Positions 9,604-19,455 of a DNA stretch of 64,000 nt are shown here, piece after piece. The position numbers and the translations under genes were made by a program. Each line of letters begins with the position of its first letter. The first letter of the stretch is position 1. A model generated the notes under the pieces. That model was given only the letters and a program-made list of their open reading frames with translations. It was not told where the DNA came from and made no database searches. The DNA comes from Bosea sp. OAE506 (lineage in GTDB: Bacteria > Pseudomonadota > Alphaproteobacteria > Rhizobiales > Beijerinckiaceae), in contig NZ_JBEPOB010000001.1 of assembly GCF_040546595.1 (NCBI RefSeq), forward strand, positions 4,093,001-4,157,000, in the 5' to 3' direction.

Positions 9604-10974
9604 TCAGAAGTCGCGCTGGATGCGCAGACGGCCGGCGATCGTGTCTTCGCTCTTGATCAGGCGAGCAGCGTTCGAACGGGCGCCGAAGTTGTCGACGGCG
9701 ACGACCGGCTGACGGAGCTGCAGGTTCGAGTAGAGAACCTCAACACCGATATCCAGGCCGGAGACCGGCGACCAGATCAGGTTGGCGGCGGCGATGAACT
9801 CCTTGGGGTCCATCGAGCGCTGCAGGCCGACCGTACCCGGCGTGACGTAGCCGAGCTTCAGCTCGGAGTACGAAGCCGAGATCTCCGAACGCAGCGTGGG
9901 GGTCCAGAAGTGGCGGAAGGCCGCGACGAGCGAGTAGCCGGTCGAGTTCTTCATGGAACCGGTGACGGTGTTCAGAGCGGTGTCGAACAGAGCCAGGTTG
10001 CCGATGCGGCCGAGGCCGAAGGCGCCGACGCCCGAACCCGTGTAGCCGAGGTAGCCCAGCGCGCCGTCGGCGTAAGCCGCCTGCAGGAAGAGCTGGTCGC
10101 CGGCGGCGAGCATCGGGAGGTTGATCTTCACGCCGCCCTGGATGGCCCAGGCGAACTCGTCACCCTCGACAGCGCCGAGAGCCGCAGCAGCAGCGCCCTT
10201 GCGGTTGCCGATGGCGCCCGACAGCTGAGCGGAGCCCCAGCCCTGATCGACGCGCAGCGAGCCGATGAGGTCCGGATAGTCCTGGCCCTGACGGACGAGG
10301 CCAGCGCCAGCGAGCGAGCCGACGCCGAGATCGCGACCACCACCGGTGCCGGTGCCGGAGACGCGGTCTTCGAGCGAGATCGTGGCCGAGAAGCCCGAAC
10401 CGAAGGTGGCGGTGTAGGCCAACAGGTTCAGACGGGTATCAGCCGTACGGATCGAGAAGAAGTTGAAGTCGGAGGCGTAGAAGTCGAAGAACGACTGAGC
10501 GCGACCGGCGGTGATCGGGCCGAACTGCACGAAGGCCAGGTCGACGTTCGAGGTGGCGACGGTCGAAGCAGCCGAGGTGAAGAAGCCGGCAACGTTGCCG
10601 CCGACGTTGAAGCCGCCCGAACCGTTGTTGTACATGCCCGAGTTGTTCGTCAGCTCGTAGCGGATGAACGTGCGGAGCGTGCCGTAGGCGGTCGCGGTAC
10701 GGGCGTCGATGTTCAGACGACCACGAGCGCGGGTGCCGTACGAGTCGGACTCGCCGAAGCGCTCACCGACAACATACTCGGCGCGAACACGGCCGCCGAC
10801 GCGGAGGCAGGTCTCGGTGCCGGGGATGTAGAAGAAGCCTGCGCCGTAGGCGGAGCAGACGCGAACGTATTCGACCGGAGCGGCCTTCCGCGAGGGAAGG
10901 TCGGCGGCCTGAGCCCCGGCGACCGCGGCGAAGCCGGCGGCGGAACCGAGGAGGAGGCTCTTAACGAGCTTCAT
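9604..10974 (-). CDS. Omp2-type alphaproteobacterial porin
   Basis: 456 residues: a signal peptide (MKLVKSLLLGSAAGFAAVAGAQA) followed by ADLPSRKAAPVEYVRVCSAYGAGFFYIPG and ETCLRVGGRVRAEY, the typical opening of Hyphomicrobiales Omp2/porin proteins with two conserved cysteines. The rest is alternating amphipathic beta-strands with Gly/Asn-rich loops, ending in the terminal Phe (IQRDF) recognised by BamA. It forms a trimeric outer-membrane diffusion channel. The ATG at 10974 has GGAGG seven bases upstream; the 26-residue extension to 11052 is rejected. Single gene with its own leader and terminator, as expected for a very abundant protein. Confidence 0.95.
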   Translation of the reverse strand: MKLVKSLLLGSAAGFAAVAGAQAADLPSRKAAPVEYVRVCSAYGAGFFYIPGTETCLRVGGRVRAEYVVGERFGESDSYGTRARGRLNIDARTATAYGTLRTFIRYELTNNSGMYNNGSGGFNVGGNVAGFFTSAASTVATSNVDLAFVQFGPITAGRAQSFFDFYASDFNFFSIRTADTRLNLLAYTATFGSGFSATISLEDRVSGTGTGGGRDLGVGSLAGAGLVRQGQDYPDLIGSLRVDQGWGSAQLSGAIGNRKGAAAAALGAVEGDEFAWAIQGGVKINLPMLAAGDQLFLQAAYADGALGYLGYTGSGVGAFGLGRIGNLALFDTALNTVTGSMKNSTGYSLVAAFRHFWTPTLRSEISASYSELKLGYVTPGTVGLQRSMDPKEFIAAANLIWSPVSGLDIGVEVLYSNLQLRQPVVAVDNFGARSNAARLIKSEDTIAGRLRIQRDF

Positions 10975-11063
10975 TGGTAACCTCCAAAAGAGTTTCGAGA
11001 CCCTCGGGCTTCCGCCGGCTCGTTGGTGAATGGCCCCAGGAGACCCAATCACCGAACCGGCTT

Positions 11064-11129
11064 GTTCCCGGTCTTTCGCCCGCGTCCCTGACCATTCAGA
11101 GGCGAAGACGAAAAACAGCGACCGGGAAC
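11064..11129 (-). promoter_or_regulatory. Structured 5' leader of porin mRNA
   Basis: A perfect 10-bp inverted repeat (GTTCCCGGTC at 11064-11073 with GACCGGGAAC at 11120-11129) closes a loop of 46 bases. The loop contains further pairing between TTCGCC and GGCGAA, giving a long hairpin in the transcribed leader about 90-155 bases before the porin ATG. This could set mRNA stability or be a small-RNA target; neither is shown here. Confidence 0.5.
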
Positions 11130-11145
11130 GTCCCGACGCAGGACA

Positions 11146-11173
11146 ACCATACGAATGCCGGGGGGCCGATCAA
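11146..11173 (-). promoter_or_regulatory. Candidate sigma-70-like promoter of porin
   Basis: On the minus strand TTGATC (11173-11168) and TATGGT (11151-11146) are separated by 16 bases. This would put the start of transcription about 165 bases before the porin ATG and include the hairpin in the leader. Assigned by eye; matches are four of six in each box. Confidence 0.35.
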
Positions 11174-11473
11174 CCGCGATCACGTCGCCGAGAGCCGCGG
11201 GGGGGTGCTTTGAAATCGGGTGTTGCAGGGAGGCCACGCTTTGACGGTCGAAATTTACCAACCGTTAACCGCACCCGCCCGGCAAGCCCCGATTTGAGCC
11301 GTTCCAGCCTGGAATCACCGGAGCCGCCGATCGCCCTGCGGGCGTTTTCGATTCTCCGGAGGGTCGCGGCAGCGGGAGTGAGCCCGGCGACTGCGGCATC
11401 CCTACGGGGCGCAGCTTCCGGGGCGTGTCAGGACTGAAGGCGTTACCGCGGTGGGAGACGCTGCGAACCCGCG

Positions 11474-14400
11474 TCAGTATTCCCACTCGGCACCGACGCC
11501 GACGGCCGCACCGCCCTCGGCATTGGTCTCCGCCTGCAGCTTCAGCCGGCGCGTCACATCGATGTTGACGGAGACGCCGCTATCCTCGGGCCGCGCACCG
11601 GCCTTCACGCCCACCGAGACGTTGTCGCTGATATAGCGCGAGACGCCTACCGTGGGGCCGCCCGCCCCGACCTGGATGTCGAGATTGTCGACGCCGAGGG
11701 ATTTGCGCAGCCGCTCGAAGGAATCGTCGCCGCCACCCCCGGCGAACTGCGCGGCCGTCTGGGCCAGCTGCAGCGCCTGGAAGGGCGAGAGCGAACCGGA
11801 GGCTCGCGCGAAGAGGAGGCGGGAGAGCACCTCGTCCTGCGGCAGGTCCGGGTTGGAGGTGAAGGCGAAGGCGGGCTGGTCGGCCGGGCCGGTGACGAGC
11901 ACGCGGGCGGTGACGTCGCCCGCCCGGGTCTCGGCCACGAAATCGAGCTCGGGCAGCGTGCCGCCGGTGAAGGTCAACCGCCCACGGCTGAAGTCGAGGC
12001 GCTGGCTCAGCACGGTCAGGCGCCCGCGACGCAGCTCGAAGCCGCCGTCGAGCTGCGGTGACGCCAGGCTGCCGCCGACGCGCAGCTGTCCACCCAATTC
12101 TGCATCGATGCCGCGGCCGCGCACGAAGACGCGGCTGGGTGCCGCGATGGTGAGCGCAAGCGCTGCGTCGAAGGCCGGCGCCGGGCGGGCGCCGCGTGCG
12201 GCTGGACGGGCCTTGCGCTTCTCCGCCGCAAGGCGCGCAGCGGCGGTGCCGGTCGGGCGGACATGCTTGATTCCATCGACCGGGCGCAGCGTCGCCGGCA
12301 GCCGGTCAGGCACCGTGACGTCGAGCGAGAGCACATCGACGCGGCCGCTGACCCGCGGGCGCTGGGCCAGAGGCCCGCCAATCTCGAGGCCGAGATTGGC
12401 GACGGCGGTGACGATGCCGCTGGAGACGAGCTGGGCGCGGTTGCCCTGAATGCGGATCTGGCCGGGGAAACCGGCTGCGGGATCGAGCGCGACCCGGCCC
12501 GTGGCCGACAGCGTGCCGCCATTGGGCGTGCTGGCGCTGGCACGCTCAATGGTGAGGTTCTCGCCATTGGCGGCGATGCGGGCCTCGATTGCGGTCAGAC
12601 GGACGCCCTGGAGCACGTCGGTGAAGCTGCCGCCGCTCAGCGTGGCGGCCCCACTGAGGCGCGGGGCGGCGAGAGAACCGGCCGCGCGCATATCGATCGC
12701 GACGGCACCGGTGACGCGCTGCCCCTGAGCCCCGATCAGCGGGTTGGCCAGGGCTGCGTCGAGACGACCCTGGGCTGCGAGGTCGAGCACACCCGCCGCA
12801 TTCAGGGGAGCGGTGCCGCGCAGTGTCAGGCTGGCGCCGCGGCCGGCATCGACCTTCGCGTCGACGGTGACGACCTCGCCCTTCAGGGCGCCGCTGCCTG
12901 CGATCTCGATGGGAGGCAGCCCGGCGCGGCGGGTCTCCGGCGTGACCAGCCGGGCGATCCTAAGGCTCCAGGGGCCGGTCGGTGCGCCGGCGGTGCCGCC
13001 GATCTTCGCCTGCGCCTCCAGCGTGCCTGCAAGGTCGAGCCCCGGCGCGAAGATGCGGGCCGCGGACAGCGGCACATTGCGGGCGGCGATGTCGAGGTCG
13101 AGGGTTTCGCCCGCGCGCCCAGCCACAGTCAGGCGCCCGTTCTCGATCGCCAGCGCAAAGCCGGCGATCTCGACGCCCCCTGCGGGGAAACGGAAACTGG
13201 CCGGGTTGGCCAGCGCGATGCGCCGGCTGTCGCGGCGCGCCTCGAAGCGCGAGAGTTCAAGAGCGAGCGGCTCGCCCGGGACGAGGCGGCCGACGCCGTC
13301 GAGCGCGAAGCCGCGCGCGCTGGCGGTCAGCGTGAAGGCGCTCGCATCGGGAGCACCCTTCGAATCGAAGCGGATGGCGCTGACCGCCTCGCCGGCCAGG
13401 ACGGCCCGGTCGATGGCGAGCGCCGCATCGAGCTGAGGGCGGCCATAGACGTCGCGGGCGGCCGCGGTGGCGTCGAGCCGATCGATCGCGAGCGAGGGGC
13501 CGGCCAGTTTTGCGCCCCTGGCGGTGAGATCGAGATTCTGCCGCCCTTCGACCACGGCCAGGCGGATATCGGCGTCGAGCTGGCCGCCGAGCTTGGTCAG
13601 GGCGAGCGCCGAGAGATCGTCGAGATTGCGCGCCGCTAGCGTGATGCGCCCTTCGGCCCGGCTGGCGGGATCAAGCGTCAGGCCGCCGTTCAGCCGGACA
13701 GAGCCGATGGCGATGTCGAGCGCCGAGAGGTTCCAGCCGTCGCCCGGCAGGCGTGCCAACGCCACTGTCCCGGTGGCGGGCCGCGAATCGATCTCTCCGT
13801 TGAGGGTCAGGCGGCTGTCGAGCGCGCCCTGCAGATCGCGGATCACGGCATCGAGGGTCAGGCGTGGAATGGGGCGAGTGAGCGCGGTCGCGTCAGCGAT
13901 GGCAAGCCGGGCGGTCGCGTCGAGCTTTTCGCGCGGGCCGCTTAGACGGGCGGTCACGTCGCCACGGCCCGAGAGCCGCGGATCGGCGCGCCGCAGGTCC
14001 GGCAGCGCCAGAGCGATCTGGAGGTCGGAGGATTGCCGGCCGATGCCGCCCTCGGCGGTCACGGTCGCGTGCTGGCCGGCGAAGCGAAGGCCGCTCACGG
14101 TGATGTCTTCCGCCAGCGAGCGGACCCGGCCGTCGAGGCTGAACTGGCCGGCGAGCAGGCGGTCGAGCCGGGCGTCGCCGGTGGCGAGCCGCTCCCCTCG
14201 CCCGCTCAGCCGGGCGCCGTAATCATTGAGCCGCGGTGTGGCATCGATCTCGGCCACGACCTCGGCCCGGCCGCCGAGAGGGCGCCCGGCGAGTCCGCTG
14301 AGGCGGGCGAGATCGGGCAGCACGGCCTGAAGGCGCCCCAGGGTGCGGGCATTGCCGGCCTTGCCCTTGTAGTCGAGGTCCAGCCCTGACATGGCGAGCC

Positions 14401-15808
14401 GCAGCGTCTCGAAATCGGCAGTGCCATCATCCTGGGCGGTGCCGCGCAGGGTGAAGGTGACGCGCTCGCCGACGGCGCGGGCGAGCGACCGGTCCGCCAG
14501 CGCGATGCCCGCGGCCTCGCCATCGGCGGTCAGGGCGATGCGCGTGCCGGGCTGGCCGATCTGGCCGGTCGGCGTGGCGTTGAAGGTCAGGCCGAGGCGC
14601 TCGAAGCCTCCGGCAGGAAGGCGGGCCTCGCTCGCGTCGAGTTTCGCGACGATCGTCGGACCCGCCACAGGTCCCTTGATCGTGGCGTCAAACGCAAGCT
14701 TGGCGATCTCGGTGCCCGAGGCGACGGTCTTGCCTTCCGCATTAGGGCGGGCGGCGGCGGTGACCCGAAGGTCGAGCATCTTGTCGGCGGTGTAGCGACC
14801 GAGCACGTCGAGCCGCGCCAGCGCGGAGACAAGCGCCATGTTACGGATGTCGATTCCGCCGTCATCGGCGAAGCCGACCGAGCCGTCCAGCCGCGTCGAG
14901 CCCGCAAAGACCGGCGCGACGGGGGCCGGCATCAGACCCTCGATGCGAGCATCCAGCGCGAGGTTGAGCTTGCGCTCGGCACCGGTGCGGTCGAGCCGCG
15001 CATCGCCGCGCGCGCCGATGGTCGGGCCGGCATTGAAGATCAGCGTCGAGCCGAAGGAATCGAGCGGGCCGTCGCCGCCGAGATCCAGCGTGACCGGCGG
15101 CTCGCCCGGCAGGCCGGCGACCTTCGAGATCAGCCCGCCAGCGGGCTCGTCGAGCTTGACGTCGAGCTGCAGCCGCGTGGTGTCAGGGACGAAGGCGATG
15201 TTGACGTCGAACCGGCCCTGCGCATCGAGGCGGCGCGCCGCCAGCTTCAGGTTGAGCCCTTCACTGGGCGGGCCCAGCGTCGCCGAGCCGGTGGCTCCCA
15301 GGGTCGCGGGAACGCCGAGCACGGGTTCGCCCAGCACGAGTTCGTTCAACTGGAAGGCGCGGACGATCACCTTGAGCGGCAGCTCGGGCAGGATTGGCTG
15401 GTCGCTCGCCGGCGCGGCGCCGGCCGGCTGGGGCGCCTGCTTGCGCAGGAGTTCGAGCTTGCCGATCTCGAGCCGGTCGACGTCGAGGCGGCGCAGGAGC
15501 AACGCGCTGCGCGTCCAGATCAGGCGCACGCGGTCAAGCCGCAGCCAGGGCCCATCGCGGTCCGACAAGACAATGTCGCGGATCTCGACATCCGAGGACA
15601 GCGCGCCGTTGACCGCGCCGATCGAGACCTGGCTGGTGTCGCTCGACAGGGCCTTGGAGATCAGGTCGGCGACGACGCCGCGATCGGTCTGGGCGTTCTG
15701 GGCGAAGCCGCCGAAGGGCGCGAGGGCGAGGAAGCCGGCCACGACCAGCGCGGCGAGGAGCGCCAGGCGCGGCAGGTTCAGGCGGGAGGGGCTCATGAAG
15801 GGGCGCAT
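11474..15808 (-). CDS. tamB: Translocation and assembly module inner-membrane component TamB
   Basis: 1444 residues. One N-terminal transmembrane segment (LALLAALVVAGFLALAPFGGFA) is followed by more than a thousand residues of repetitive beta-strand sequence typical of AsmA/TamB groove proteins, and a C-terminal TamB (DUF490) domain with GRLTFTGGTLPELDF, GPADQPAFAFTSNPDLPQDEVLSRLLF and YISDNVSVGV. TamB spans the periplasm with TamA, is linked to outer-membrane protein insertion and is also implicated in phospholipid transport between membranes. Its ATG shares one base with the tamA stop (TGATG); an ATG 12 bases later (15796) is an alternative. Length is normal for the family. Confidence 0.95.
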   Translation of the reverse strand: MRPFMSPSRLNLPRLALLAALVVAGFLALAPFGGFAQNAQTDRGVVADLISKALSSDTSQVSIGAVNGALSSDVEIRDIVLSDRDGPWLRLDRVRLIWTRSALLLRRLDVDRLEIGKLELLRKQAPQPAGAAPASDQPILPELPLKVIVRAFQLNELVLGEPVLGVPATLGATGSATLGPPSEGLNLKLAARRLDAQGRFDVNIAFVPDTTRLQLDVKLDEPAGGLISKVAGLPGEPPVTLDLGGDGPLDSFGSTLIFNAGPTIGARGDARLDRTGAERKLNLALDARIEGLMPAPVAPVFAGSTRLDGSVGFADDGGIDIRNMALVSALARLDVLGRYTADKMLDLRVTAAARPNAEGKTVASGTEIAKLAFDATIKGPVAGPTIVAKLDASEARLPAGGFERLGLTFNATPTGQIGQPGTRIALTADGEAAGIALADRSLARAVGERVTFTLRGTAQDDGTADFETLRLAMSGLDLDYKGKAGNARTLGRLQAVLPDLARLSGLAGRPLGGRAEVVAEIDATPRLNDYGARLSGRGERLATGDARLDRLLAGQFSLDGRVRSLAEDITVSGLRFAGQHATVTAEGGIGRQSSDLQIALALPDLRRADPRLSGRGDVTARLSGPREKLDATARLAIADATALTRPIPRLTLDAVIRDLQGALDSRLTLNGEIDSRPATGTVALARLPGDGWNLSALDIAIGSVRLNGGLTLDPASRAEGRITLAARNLDDLSALALTKLGGQLDADIRLAVVEGRQNLDLTARGAKLAGPSLAIDRLDATAAARDVYGRPQLDAALAIDRAVLAGEAVSAIRFDSKGAPDASAFTLTASARGFALDGVGRLVPGEPLALELSRFEARRDSRRIALANPASFRFPAGGVEIAGFALAIENGRLTVAGRAGETLDLDIAARNVPLSAARIFAPGLDLAGTLEAQAKIGGTAGAPTGPWSLRIARLVTPETRRAGLPPIEIAGSGALKGEVVTVDAKVDAGRGASLTLRGTAPLNAAGVLDLAAQGRLDAALANPLIGAQGQRVTGAVAIDMRAAGSLAAPRLSGAATLSGGSFTDVLQGVRLTAIEARIAANGENLTIERASASTPNGGTLSATGRVALDPAAGFPGQIRIQGNRAQLVSSGIVTAVANLGLEIGGPLAQRPRVSGRVDVLSLDVTVPDRLPATLRPVDGIKHVRPTGTAAARLAAEKRKARPAARGARPAPAFDAALALTIAAPSRVFVRGRGIDAELGGQLRVGGSLASPQLDGGFELRRGRLTVLSQRLDFSRGRLTFTGGTLPELDFVAETRAGDVTARVLVTGPADQPAFAFTSNPDLPQDEVLSRLLFARASGSLSPFQALQLAQTAAQFAGGGGDDSFERLRKSLGVDNLDIQVGAGGPTVGVSRYISDNVSVGVKAGARPEDSGVSVNIDVTRRLKLQAETNAEGGAAVGVGAEWEY

Positions 15809-17820
15809 CAGAAGGACTGCCCGATGCTGACATAGAGCGCGACGGGCTTGTCGCCCTTGCGCGGGTTGAGCGGCGCGGCGACGTCGACACGGATCGGCCC
15901 GATGGCGGTGTAGTAGCGAAGGCCGAGACCCGCAGCCATCTGCAGGCGCTGCTTGAAGTCGGGCACGCTGCCCTCAAACGCGGTGCCGGCATCGAAGAAG
16001 GGCACGACGCCGATCGTGTCGGTGATCTTGATGCGGGCCTCGACCGAAGCCTCGAACAGGCTGCGCCCGCCGGTCAGCCGGTTGAGCGGCCCCAGCGGCG
16101 AGAGCGTGCGATACGCATAGCCGCGCACCGAGCCGCCGCCGCCGGCATAGAAGCGCCGCGTGGCGGGGATGTCGTCGAGATCGGCGCCGGCAATCGAGCC
16201 AAGACCGAGGCGGCCGGCCAGCACATAGCGGGCGTCCTCGTCGAGTGCGTAATAGGTGGAGAAGCTGGCCTTGCTCTGGACGATCCCGACGGTCGAGCCG
16301 AGGAAGGTCGGATAGGGCGCGACCGAGGCGCTCGCGCGGAAGCCGCGGGTCGCGTCGAGCAGGCTATCCGTCGAATCGTATTTCACCGAGAGCGGGATGC
16401 CGACGAGGGTGTAGTCGACCTGGCCGAGGACATCGCTGGTCTGCCCCCTCTCGACCTCGAGCCCCGCCGAGACCGAGAAGGTGTCGCTGAAGCGGCGCTG
16501 GATCGCGGTGGTGACGTTGCCGTAGCGGGCGGTGTAGCCGCCGAAACGGTTGGTGCCGACGCGCTGGCGCGTCGCGACGCCGTCGAGCAGCCAGTCATAG
16601 CGGCTGCCTCCGAGCGCCGGCTTGAGGAAGCTGAAGGCGAAGCGGCCACCGAGATCGGAGCGCTCGAAATCCTCGAACTTCGTGATCTTGCTGCCGTCGA
16701 TGCGGGGCGCGAAGAACAGATCGCCCTCCAGCCGCAGCCGCTCGGCCCCGCCGAAGAGGTTGCGGTGTTCCCAATAGGTCCGCACGGCTGGCCCATCGAT
16801 GGTGGAATAGCGCGCCGAGAAGCCGAGCAGGCGCTTGGGCCGCTCGGTGACCTCGACGAAGATCGGCAGGTTGCCGGCGCCGTCCAGGCTTTCGGACTCG
16901 CGGATCCGCACCGAGCCGACGGCGGGGATGGTGCTGATGGATTTGCGCGTGTCGGTCAGCGCCTTGGGCGAATAGCGATCGCCCGGCTCCAGATAGATGA
17001 AGGAGCGGATGACCTCGGGCGGAATGTCGCCCGTCTCCTGGACCGAGACCGTGCCGAAGCCGGCCACGGGGCCGGGCTCGACGACATAGGTGACGTCCAT
17101 GACGCGGGCGGCATGGTCCACCACGGGCCGCAATTCGACGACCTTGGCGAGCGGGCGCGACTGCGCGCGCAGATAATCGACCAGTGCCGCCCGGGCCGCC
17201 CGCAGCGAGGCCGAGGTCGCGGGCTCGCCGGGGCTGAGGCGGCTCACCTTGAGCGGATCGGCAATGGCGGGCGCACCGGTGATGCCGCGTTCGTCAACGC
17301 CGACATTTCGGAGCGCGAAGACCGGCCCCGGATTGACCGTGGCCGTGATCGGCACCGCCTCGCGGTTGCGATGCGATTCCAGCGCGCGGATCAGCCTCGC
17401 ATCGGGCTCGGCCCCGACGCGCAGTGGCACGCCGTCGACCATGAGCGCGACCTCGGCGTTGAAATAGCCCTGCGACCAGAGCGCATCGACCAGAGGGGTG
17501 AGATCGGCCACCATGCGACGGGCCAGCGTTTCGCCATCGGGGGGTGCGTCCGCGCGAAGCCTGTAGAGCAGCGAGGCATCCTGAAGCGTGCGCGTCAGCG
17601 CCTTCGCGTCATCGGCGCCGCCGAGATCGAACTCGAGCCGGTAGGGAAGCGTCGCCTGACTGACAGCCGGCGGCTCGTCCTTCTTCGTGAAAAGGCCAAA
17701 GAGGTCCAGCGACGACAGGTCGAATGCCTGCACCGGCGCGGGCCGCAGACCGGCCATCAGGGCGAGCGCACAGGTTCCGCTCAGCGCAACCGCGCTGCCC
17801 GCTCTCCGCCAGGACCGCAT
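15808..17820 (-). CDS. tamA: Omp85-family assembly protein TamA
   Basis: 670 residues: a signal peptide (GTCALALMAGLRPAPVQA), POTRA domains in the first half (for example RPLAKVVELRPVVDHAARVMDVTYVVEPGP), and a C-terminal 16-strand barrel with the Omp85 signature GGGGSVRGYAYRTLSP and the final Phe in SIGQSF. It is the outer-membrane partner of TamB encoded immediately downstream. The ATG at 17820 follows GGAGGTAAG closely, so it is preferred over the TTG at 17835. About 100 bp separate it from the next minus-strand gene, so it probably begins its own transcript. Confidence 0.95.
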   Translation of the reverse strand: MRSWRRAGSAVALSGTCALALMAGLRPAPVQAFDLSSLDLFGLFTKKDEPPAVSQATLPYRLEFDLGGADDAKALTRTLQDASLLYRLRADAPPDGETLARRMVADLTPLVDALWSQGYFNAEVALMVDGVPLRVGAEPDARLIRALESHRNREAVPITATVNPGPVFALRNVGVDERGITGAPAIADPLKVSRLSPGEPATSASLRAARAALVDYLRAQSRPLAKVVELRPVVDHAARVMDVTYVVEPGPVAGFGTVSVQETGDIPPEVIRSFIYLEPGDRYSPKALTDTRKSISTIPAVGSVRIRESESLDGAGNLPIFVEVTERPKRLLGFSARYSTIDGPAVRTYWEHRNLFGGAERLRLEGDLFFAPRIDGSKITKFEDFERSDLGGRFAFSFLKPALGGSRYDWLLDGVATRQRVGTNRFGGYTARYGNVTTAIQRRFSDTFSVSAGLEVERGQTSDVLGQVDYTLVGIPLSVKYDSTDSLLDATRGFRASASVAPYPTFLGSTVGIVQSKASFSTYYALDEDARYVLAGRLGLGSIAGADLDDIPATRRFYAGGGGSVRGYAYRTLSPLGPLNRLTGGRSLFEASVEARIKITDTIGVVPFFDAGTAFEGSVPDFKQRLQMAAGLGLRYYTAIGPIRVDVAAPLNPRKGDKPVALYVSIGQSF

Positions 17821-17936
17821 CTTACCTCCAAGCAACTCCCCCCACGACGCAACGGGACCATCCTACCGATGTTCCTCGCCCGACCATACAGAAAGACATC
17901 CGGCGCAAGCAAATGCGCCGGATTTGAGCGATGTGA

Positions 17937-18689
17937 TTAACGAAGCGTTAGCGATACGCCGCCGAGGGGGGCGAGCTTCGTGACGATCTCGCCCTTGCCG
18001 GGGGACAGGACGCCGCCGCAGAGGCTGCCCGTGGTAACGATCTGGCCGGCGCGAAGGCCGCCCATCAGTTCGTCCTTGCGGTTGGCCCAAGCCAGGAACG
18101 GCGCCATCGGATCGCCGTTTCCGTGCACAGCCGGCTGATCGTAGATCGTGACGCCGTTGAGCGAGATGAAGCAGGTCAGCCCCGCGACCTCGTCCAGCAC
18201 CTTCATGTCGAGTTCCTGGCCCAGATAGTAGCCGCCATGGCCGAGCGCGTCGGCGAGCCAGAGCGCGAAGGGCACCCCCTGCCAGTTGGCCATCCGGCTC
18301 TCGACGATCTCGATGCCGAGATAGGCCTTGTCGCAATGGCCGAGCAGTTCGGCGCGCGAATAGGGCTGATTCGGGCGCATCGGCACGTCCTTGGCCAGCC
18401 GCAGCGCGATCTCGATCTCGACGCGCAGCTCGGCGCCGATCGCGCCGTCATAGACGTCGCCGGGAGCGAGCCAGGGGCCGGGCATCAGGCCGGCGACCGG
18501 CGTGCCGTCCTCGGCGATGGCGACCTTCCAGCCGGCCTGCGCATGGCCGAGCGTCTTGGCGATGTCGGCCTGGATCGCCAGCCCGTCGAGGAAGGACCCC
18601 GGAACCGGCTGCTCGGCCATCTCGATCAGGCTCTTGTCGCGGCGGGTTGCGACCAGCGCAGCGCGCAGGGTCTCGTGAGTGGTCGGCAT
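17937..18689 (-). CDS. 2-keto-4-pentenoate hydratase / FAH-family enzyme
   Basis: 250 residues related to MhpD-type hydratases and oxalocrotonate decarboxylases: QAGWKVAIAEDG, RVEIEIALRLAKD with metal-binding acidic residues, GIEIVESR, and the C-terminal GSLCGGVLSPGKGE. Enzymes of this group hydrate or decarboxylate 2-hydroxydienoates at the end of aromatic meta-cleavage pathways using Mg or Mn. No meta-cleavage dioxygenase lies next to it, so the substrate is open. It ends the minus-strand run before tamA and is divergent from the DUF4142 gene. Confidence 0.82.
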   Translation of the reverse strand: MPTTHETLRAALVATRRDKSLIEMAEQPVPGSFLDGLAIQADIAKTLGHAQAGWKVAIAEDGTPVAGLMPGPWLAPGDVYDGAIGAELRVEIEIALRLAKDVPMRPNQPYSRAELLGHCDKAYLGIEIVESRMANWQGVPFALWLADALGHGGYYLGQELDMKVLDEVAGLTCFISLNGVTIYDQPAVHGNGDPMAPFLAWANRKDELMGGLRAGQIVTTGSLCGGVLSPGKGEIVTKLAPLGGVSLTLR

Positions 18690-18872
18690 GGCGTCTCGTC
18701 CCTGTCCTCATCGTCCCGGCCTGGCCGGTGTTCGGGGCGCACCCTGCACGAGCGGCGCGCGCGAGGCCACCCCTGCGGCGACGTCGCTGGGAACGCCACT
18801 GCCGGGGAACCGCTTCGGCGCGCCCGGGTTGACCTTGCATCCACCCCCTTTCCGGAAAGGCAGTCCGCCGCG

Positions 18873-19370
18873 ATGAAACGGCTTCTCCCGATCATGACCG
18901 CGACCCTGCTGTGGTCGCTGAGTGCCACGGCCCAGACCGCGATGCCGCCTCAGGATTTTGTCCACAAGACCGCGGCCTCGACGATGTTCGCCGTCGAATC
19001 GGCGACGCTCGCCCTGCACAAGACGATCTCGCCCGAGATCAAGAGCTTCGCCCACCGCCTCGCAAATGACCGCGGCACCACCGGCAGCAGCCTGCGGCAG
19101 ATCATCGCCAAGCGCTCCGACATCGCGCTGCCGGAGCGCCCGGACGGACACCAGCTCGATGTGCTGCGCGATCTTGCCGCGCTGCAGGGGCCCGACTTCG
19201 ACCGCGCCTATGTCAGCGCCCAGCGACAGGCGCAGGAGGAGAGCCTCGCCGTGATCGCGGCCTATGCCGAAGGCGGTTCGGACCCCGAGCTCAAGGCCTT
19301 CGCCGAGAAGACGCTGCCGACGCTGCAGAAGCTCGATGCCGAGGCGAAGGCCCTGCCCAAGCCGCAATGA
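18873..19370 (+). CDS. DUF4142 ferritin-like secreted protein
   Basis: 165 residues: a signal peptide (MKRLLPIMTATLLWSLSATAQ) then a helical DUF4142 domain, recognisable from DFVHKTAASTMFAVESATLAL, SPEIKSFAHRLANDRG and the late DRAYVSAQRQAQEESLAVIAAYAEGG. The fold is a ferritin-like four-helix bundle, but most members lack clear metal ligands and have no known function; many respond to stress. A longer reading frame begins upstream at 18123 but runs antisense to the hydratase, so the ATG at 18873 with its signal peptide is chosen. Confidence 0.82.
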   Translation: MKRLLPIMTATLLWSLSATAQTAMPPQDFVHKTAASTMFAVESATLALHKTISPEIKSFAHRLANDRGTTGSSLRQIIAKRSDIALPERPDGHQLDVLRDLAALQGPDFDRAYVSAQRQAQEESLAVIAAYAEGGSDPELKAFAEKTLPTLQKLDAEAKALPKPQ

Positions 19371-19455
19371 CCGCCTGCCCTGCCCCGCCTGCTTGACAGT
19401 CGGGCGCCGCTCCCCTCCGCTCGGCGTCAAAAGACGCTGAGGGGACGGTACGGCC

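Larger units (their letters stand above)
10975..11473 (-). other. Long gene-free region: porin leader and promoter, tamB tail
   Basis: About 500 bp without a convincing gene. The part nearest the porin is its 5' leader, with a perfect 10-bp inverted repeat (11064-11073 with 11120-11129) and a candidate promoter near 11146-11173. From about 11175 to 11473, upstream of the porin promoter, I see AT-rich AATTTACCAACCGTTAACC around 11250 and a GC-rich stretch downstream of no obvious gene, but no terminator with a T-run. Confidence 0.6.

Noticed and set aside
9910..10980. Long open frame antisense to the porin gene
   Set aside because: Shadow of the porin frame caused by high GC; the sequence has no domain pattern and the porin is unmistakable.
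12263..13639. 458-codon open frame antisense to tamB
   Set aside because: Low-complexity Arg/Asp/Gly composition, no ribosome site, lies wholly inside tamB.
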